Source: Cellulosimicrobium funkei
GTDB lineage: Bacteria > Actinomycetota > Actinomycetes > Actinomycetales > Cellulomonadaceae
Direction: 5' to 3'
Assembly: GCF_004519295.1 (NCBI RefSeq)
Contig: NZ_SOZH01000003.1
Span: 62,001 to 126,000, forward strand
DNA length: 64,000 bases
The position numbers and the translations under genes were made by a program. Below, in pieces: positions 60,118 to 64,000 of the stretch (the first letter of the stretch is position 1; the number at the start of each line of letters is the position of its first letter). Under the pieces are notes generated by a model. The model was not told the DNA's origin and searched no databases. It saw nothing but the letters and a program-made list of their open reading frames with translations.

Positions 60118-61790
60118 GCCGTCGCCCCGGACGGAGCGGCGAACACGTCGGGCCGGCGCACGAGGTGCGGGCCGAGCACGAGCGCGTCCACGGGGGCGGA
60201 CCCGAAGAGCTCGAGCGCGTCGCGCGGGTCGTCGACCATGGGGCGCCCCGCGGTGTTGAGGCTCGTGTTGACGACGACCGGCAGCCCGGTCAGCTCCTTG
60301 AACGCCCGGATCGTCGCCTGCAGGCGCGGGGTCGAGTCGTCGACGGTCTGGATGCGCGCGGTGCCGTCCACGTGCACGACGGCAGCGATCCGGTCGCGCC
60401 ACGCGGGCGCCACCTCGTGCACGAAGAGCATGTACGGGCTCGGGACGGGGCCGCCGGAGAAGATCTCCGCGGCGTCCTCGAGCAGGACCATGGGCGCGAC
60501 GGGCCGGAACTGCTCGCGGCCCTTGACGTCGTTGAGCCGCTCCAGGTTCTCCACCGGTCCCGGGTGCGCGAGCAGGGAGCGGTGCCCCAGCGCGCGCGGT
60601 CCGAGCTCGGCGCGGCCGTCGAACCACGCCACGACGCCGTTGTCGGCGAGGATGCGTCCGACCTCGGCGGGCAGGTCGTCGGGCGTCGTGAACGGCACCT
60701 GCGCGGTGCGCAGCCACCGGGCGAGCGCCTCGTCGCCCCACGCCCGGCCGAGCGCCGCCGAGCCCATCGGCTCGACGGTGTCGCCCGCCTCCGCGGCGAG
60801 CTGGAGGGCGGCGCCCAGCGCCGTGCCGGAGTCGCCCGCCGCGGGCTGGACCCAGACCTCCTCGAACGGCGACTCGCGCCAGACCCGCGAGTTCGCGACG
60901 CAGTTCAGCGCCGTGCCGCCCGCCATGGTCAGCACGCGGTCGCCCGTCTGCCCGTGGAGCCACGTCGCGAGGTCGACGAGCACCTCCTCGAGCCGCGCCT
61001 GCACCGACGCCGCGAGGTCGGCGTGCTCGGCCCGGCCGCCGTGCGCGGTGCCCCACGTGCCGTCGTCCGTGCGGCGCGGCGCCCAGCGCTCCCAGTCGGG
61101 AACCTCGGCGACGAAGCCGCCGTCGCCGGTCGCGTAGAGCACCTCGCGCAGGTCGTCGAGGAAGCGCGGCTCGCCGTACGACGCGAGCGCCATGACCTTG
61201 TACTCGTCGCTCGACCGCAGGAAGCCCAGGTGCTCGGTGAGCGACTCGTAGACCAGCCCCAGCGAGTGCGGCAGCTCCTGGCTCGCGAGCACCTCGAGGC
61301 GGCCGTGGTCGTACCGGCCCGCGAGGTGCGACGAGCGCTCCCCGCGGCCGTCGAGCGACAGGACGCTCGCGACCGGGAACGGCGACGCCAGCGCGGCCGA
61401 CGCCGCGTGCGCGACCTCGTGCGGCACGAACCGCACCGTCGAGGGGGACAGGCCCGGCAGGGCGGTGGCGAGGAACTGCGGCGCGCGCTCGGCGTACTGC
61501 ACGCGGAGCCAGTCCCACGGGTCCGGCAGGCCCATCTCCTCGGCGGGCTTGGCCAGCGCCGGGTCGAACGAGTACGCGACGGCGTCCAGGTCCTGGGGGC
61601 GCAGCCCGCCCTCCTCGAGGCACCAGGCCATCGCCTTCTCGGGCAGCTCCCACGCCGCGAACGGCAGCGGTCGCTTGCCGTGCTTGCGCCGCGAGAAGCG
61701 CTCCTCCTCCGCGGCGGCGACCACCCGGCCGTCGACGACGAGGGCGGCGGACGGGTCGTGGAACAGGGCGTTGACTCCGAGGACGCGCAT
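60114..61790 (-). CDS. Carbamoyltransferase, NodU/CmcH/TobZ family
   Basis: A 558-residue O-carbamoyltransferase, first gene of the operon. These enzymes use carbamoyl phosphate and ATP to make carbamoyl-AMP and pass the carbamoyl group to a sugar or antibiotic hydroxyl. The N-terminal Kae1/YrdC-like half begins VLGVNALFHDPSAALVVDGRVVAAAEEERFSRRKH; VLSLDGRGERSSHLAG, VMALASYGEP and MAGGTALNCVANSRV follow; the C-terminal domain has FRPVAPMVL and VVNTSLNTAGRPMVDDP. The substrate is probably a sugar (heptose) on the glycan. Start ATG 61790; GAGGAAGG lies about 11 bases upstream. The 186-base space to the divergent aldehyde dehydrogenase gene must hold the operon's promoter. Confidence 0.93.
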   Translation of the reverse strand: MRVLGVNALFHDPSAALVVDGRVVAAAEEERFSRRKHGKRPLPFAAWELPEKAMAWCLEEGGLRPQDLDAVAYSFDPALAKPAEEMGLPDPWDWLRVQYAERAPQFLATALPGLSPSTVRFVPHEVAHAASAALASPFPVASVLSLDGRGERSSHLAGRYDHGRLEVLASQELPHSLGLVYESLTEHLGFLRSSDEYKVMALASYGEPRFLDDLREVLYATGDGGFVAEVPDWERWAPRRTDDGTWGTAHGGRAEHADLAASVQARLEEVLVDLATWLHGQTGDRVLTMAGGTALNCVANSRVWRESPFEEVWVQPAAGDSGTALGAALQLAAEAGDTVEPMGSAALGRAWGDEALARWLRTAQVPFTTPDDLPAEVGRILADNGVVAWFDGRAELGPRALGHRSLLAHPGPVENLERLNDVKGREQFRPVAPMVLLEDAAEIFSGGPVPSPYMLFVHEVAPAWRDRIAAVVHVDGTARIQTVDDSTPRLQATIRAFKELTGLPVVVNTSLNTAGRPMVDDPRDALELFGSAPVDALVLGPHLVRRPDVFAAPSGATA

Positions 61791-61976
61791 AGGCTGCGAG
61801 CCTTCCTCGTTCGGGTCAGGCTCGTGGTGCGCCTCGAGAAACCGGGGGCACTCCACCTGACGCGTGCGGGTCGGCTCTGCTGCAACCCGACTTCACCCTG
61901 ACCCGGAGAAGCGGTTCTCGCACGCCGACGTCGCACCCATGGGTAGTTCTCTTCGTGTGATTCCCGGGAGGCCTGC

Positions 61977-63413
61977 ATGACCACGACCACCGCACCCACC
62001 ACCCAGCCCGAGCCGGCCGCGCCGGCCGCGGGCGAGCGCCACCTCGACCGGACCGACCCGGCCACGGGTAGGCCCGCCACACCGGTCCGCTGCGCGGGCG
62101 CCGACGAGGTCGACGCCGCCGTGCGCGCCGCCGCGGCCGCCTGGCCCGCGTGGCGCGCGACCCCGCCGGGGGAGCGGGCCGGTGCCCTGCGCGCCGCCGC
62201 CCGCGCGGTGCGCGCCGCCGTCGACGAGCTCGGCGACCTCCTGTGCACGACGACCGGACGGCTGCGGGCCGAGGCGCGCGCGTCGGCCGAGGTCGCCGCC
62301 GACCTGCTCGACGAGGCCGCCGTGGCAGGCCTCGGCCGAGCGGGCAGGGTGCTCGCGGGCGACCCCGCCGCGCTGGACGTCGTGCGCCGCGAGCCACGCG
62401 GCGTCGTCGCGGTGATCACGCCGTGGAACGACCCCTACCCCGCGGCCGCCGGGCTGCTCGCCGCGGCGCTCGTCACCGGCAACACCGTGGTGCACAAGCC
62501 GTCCGAGCGCAGCGACGCCCCCGGGGTGCGCCTCGCCGAGATCGTGGCGGGCTCGCTCCCGCCGGACGTCCTGCGCGTCGTCAGCGGCGACGGCGGGACG
62601 GGCGCGGCCGTCGTCGCGCACGACGACGTCGCCCTGGTCGCGCACGTCGGCTCCACGGCCGCGGGCCGGCGCATCGCCGCCGCCGCGGGCGCGCGCGGGG
62701 CGAAGGTGCTGCTCGAGAACGGCGGCAAGGACCCGCTCGTCGTGGACGCGGGCGTCGACCCGGTGCTCGCCGCGCGGCAGATCGCGACCGGCGCGTTCAC
62801 CAACGGCGGCCAGCTGTGTACCGCCGTCGAGCGGGCGTACGTCGTCGAGGAGGTCGCGGACGCGGTCGTCGCCGAGCTCGCGCGCCTCGCCGACGAGGTG
62901 GTGGTGGGCGACCCGGCCGACGGCGCGACGACCATGGGACCGCTCGTCGACGACGCGCAGCTCGCCGTCGTCGAGGAGCACGTGCAGGGGGCGCTCGCGG
63001 CGGGGGCCGAGGTCGTGACGGGCGGCCGGCGGCTCGACCGGGCCGGGTCGTACTACGCGCCCACCGTTCTCGACCGGTGCCCGGACGACGTGGACCTGCT
63101 CACGACGGAGACGTTCGGCCCCGTGGCGCCGGTCGTGCGCGTCGCCGACTTCGACGAGTGCCTGCGCCGCGCGTCCGCGTCGGCGTACGGGCTCGCGGCG
63201 ACCGTGCTCACGCCGTCGCTCGCCCACGCGCTGCGCGCGGCGGACGTGCTCGACGTCGGCACGGTCAAGGTGAACGCGGTGTTCGGGGGCGCGCCGGGCG
63301 GGTCGGCCGACCCGCGGCGCGGCAGCGGCGGCGGGGCCGGGTACGGGCCGGACCTGCTCGACGAGATGACCGTGCGCAAGGCCGTCCACCTCGAAGCGCT
63401 GGGGGAGCCGTGA
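61977..63413 (+). CDS. Aldehyde dehydrogenase family protein
   Basis: A 478-residue NAD(P)-dependent aldehyde dehydrogenase. TPWNDPYPAAAG holds the conserved Asn, KPSERSDAPG the cofactor Lys, LLENGGKDPLVV the general-base Glu (usual ELGGK, here ENGGK) and FTNGGQLCTAVERA the catalytic Cys; the end has ETFGPVAPVVRV. Succinate-semialdehyde and betaine aldehyde dehydrogenases are relatives; the substrate is not predictable. GGGAGG precedes the ATG. It overlaps the metal hydrolase gene by GTGA, diverging from the glycan operon. Confidence 0.92.
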   Translation: MTTTTAPTTQPEPAAPAAGERHLDRTDPATGRPATPVRCAGADEVDAAVRAAAAAWPAWRATPPGERAGALRAAARAVRAAVDELGDLLCTTTGRLRAEARASAEVAADLLDEAAVAGLGRAGRVLAGDPAALDVVRREPRGVVAVITPWNDPYPAAAGLLAAALVTGNTVVHKPSERSDAPGVRLAEIVAGSLPPDVLRVVSGDGGTGAAVVAHDDVALVAHVGSTAAGRRIAAAAGARGAKVLLENGGKDPLVVDAGVDPVLAARQIATGAFTNGGQLCTAVERAYVVEEVADAVVAELARLADEVVVGDPADGATTMGPLVDDAQLAVVEEHVQGALAAGAEVVTGGRRLDRAGSYYAPTVLDRCPDDVDLLTTETFGPVAPVVRVADFDECLRRASASAYGLAATVLTPSLAHALRAADVLDVGTVKVNAVFGGAPGGSADPRRGSGGGAGYGPDLLDEMTVRKAVHLEALGEP

Positions 63414-64000
63414 GCCGCCGTGCGAGCGCGACGCTCACGTTCGGCGGGACGGCGACGGCGCTCCTGCGGTTCGGGCGCTTCACCGTGCTCACCGACCCGA
63501 ACTTCCTGCACCGCGGCCAGTGGGCCTACCTCGGCAAGGGCCTCGCGTCGCGGCGCCGCACCCAGCCCGCGCTCGGGCCGACGGGCCTCCCGCCGCTCGA
63601 CGCGATCGTCCTGTCCCACCTGCACGGGGACCACTTCGACCGGGTCGCGCGGCGCGGCCTGACGCGGCAGGTGCCGCTCCTCACCACGCCGTCCGCGGCG
63701 CGGCGCCTGGCGCGGTACCACTTCGCGACGGTCGGCATGCCGACCGGCACGATCGAGACGTTCCGCTCGGGCAAGGAGACGCTCGACGTGGAGTCGGTCC
63801 CGGCGATCCACGCGCGCGGCGTCATGCGCTCGTTGCTGCCGGAGGTCATGGGCACCGTCTACACCCACCGCGTGGACGGCGACCGCCAGACCCAGGTCTA
63901 CGTCACGGGCGACACGCTCACGGGCGACCACGTGGACGTCGTCGCGGACGCGTTCCCGCACCTGGACTCGGTGGTCGCGCACCTGGGCGGGACGCGCATC
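63410..64000 (+). CDS. Metallo-beta-lactamase-fold hydrolase (cut by window end)
   Basis: The first 197 residues of an MBL-fold protein. SHLHGDHFD supplies the HxHxDH zinc site; FGGTATALLRFGRFTVLTDP and the later VYVTGDTLTGDHVDVV (Asp ligand) and VVAHLGGTRI agree with the UlaG/YtnP-type group of cytoplasmic hydrolases, which act on lactones or phosphodiesters. GTG 63410 shares GTGA with the end of the aldehyde dehydrogenase gene and is preceded by GGGGAG. The reading frame is open to the last base of the window, so the C-terminus lies outside. Confidence 0.88.
   Translation, partial: MSRRASATLTFGGTATALLRFGRFTVLTDPNFLHRGQWAYLGKGLASRRRTQPALGPTGLPPLDAIVLSHLHGDHFDRVARRGLTRQVPLLTTPSAARRLARYHFATVGMPTGTIETFRSGKETLDVESVPAIHARGVMRSLLPEVMGTVYTHRVDGDRQTQVYVTGDTLTGDHVDVVADAFPHLDSVVAHLGGTRI

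Overview
The window is chromosomal DNA of a very GC-rich Gram-positive actinobacterium. Protein-coding third positions are almost all G or C, GTG starts are common, several genes look leaderless (TANNNT about 7 nt before the start codon), the iron boxes are of DtxR/IdeR type and the SOS box is the TCGAAC-N4-GTTCGA type. The gene content (imuA'-imuB-dnaE2 mutasome, two HelD-family helicases, CtpE-like ATPase, RIO kinase) suits the Cellulosimicrobium/Cellulomonas/Promicromonospora area of Micrococcales. That placement is inference; no rRNA or species marker is present.

Layout. 1-900: an unrecognised gene and the remains of an IS5-type transposase at the lower-GC left edge. 0.9-10.7 kb: a P2A-type ATPase, a Phd/VapC-like toxin-antitoxin pair with a palindromic operator, a SpoU rRNA/tRNA methyltransferase, a first HelD-family helicase, and a lipase/SRPBCC/nucleotidyltransferase group. 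10.8-17.1 kb: a ferric-siderophore uptake locus (ATPase, lipoprotein, double permease, siderophore-interacting reductase) driven by two near-identical leaderless promoters, each overlapping an iron box. 17.1-19.7 kb: a second HelD paralog (HelR-like) preceded by a palindrome matching the rifamycin-associated element. 20.4-27.2 kb: the SOS mutasome operon imuA'-imuB-dnaE2 behind a LexA box; a dispersed repeat occurs upstream of it and again in frame inside dnaE2. 27-34 kb: small membrane protein, SnoaL-like protein, Gfo/Idh/MocA oxidoreductase, RIO kinase with a short leader ORF, CtpE-like ATPase and a DUF457-type membrane protein. 34-35.4 kb: a small promoter-sORF-terminator unit, two tRNA-Arg genes and a free-standing LAGLIDADG endonuclease gene. 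35.5-40.3 kb: a two-component system, a secreted ThuA-domain protein and a CueP-like lipoprotein. 40.4-45.5 kb: a four-gene catabolic/uptake operon divergent from a LacI-family regulator with TTGCGCAA operators. 45.5-50.7 kb: VOC protein, small membrane proteins, APC permease, and a UDP-glucose dehydrogenase / UDP-glucuronate decarboxylase pair.

The most striking region is 51.0-61.8 kb: eight genes on the minus strand, every junction a 4-base ATGA/GTGA overlap. It encodes a GmhA-HldE triple-domain fusion, a glycosyltransferase-2/GmhB fusion, two GT9 (heptosyltransferase-type) enzymes, two further glycosyltransferases, an SDR and a NodU/CmcH-type carbamoyltransferase. Together these supply all four activities needed to make a D,D-heptose nucleotide from sedoheptulose 7-phosphate, plus enzymes to transfer and carbamoylate sugars. 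No LPS is expected in such an organism, so the locus probably builds an undescribed heptose-containing, carbamoylated cell-envelope glycan or secreted glycoconjugate. The window ends with an aldehyde dehydrogenase translationally coupled to a metallo-beta-lactamase-fold hydrolase cut by the right edge.
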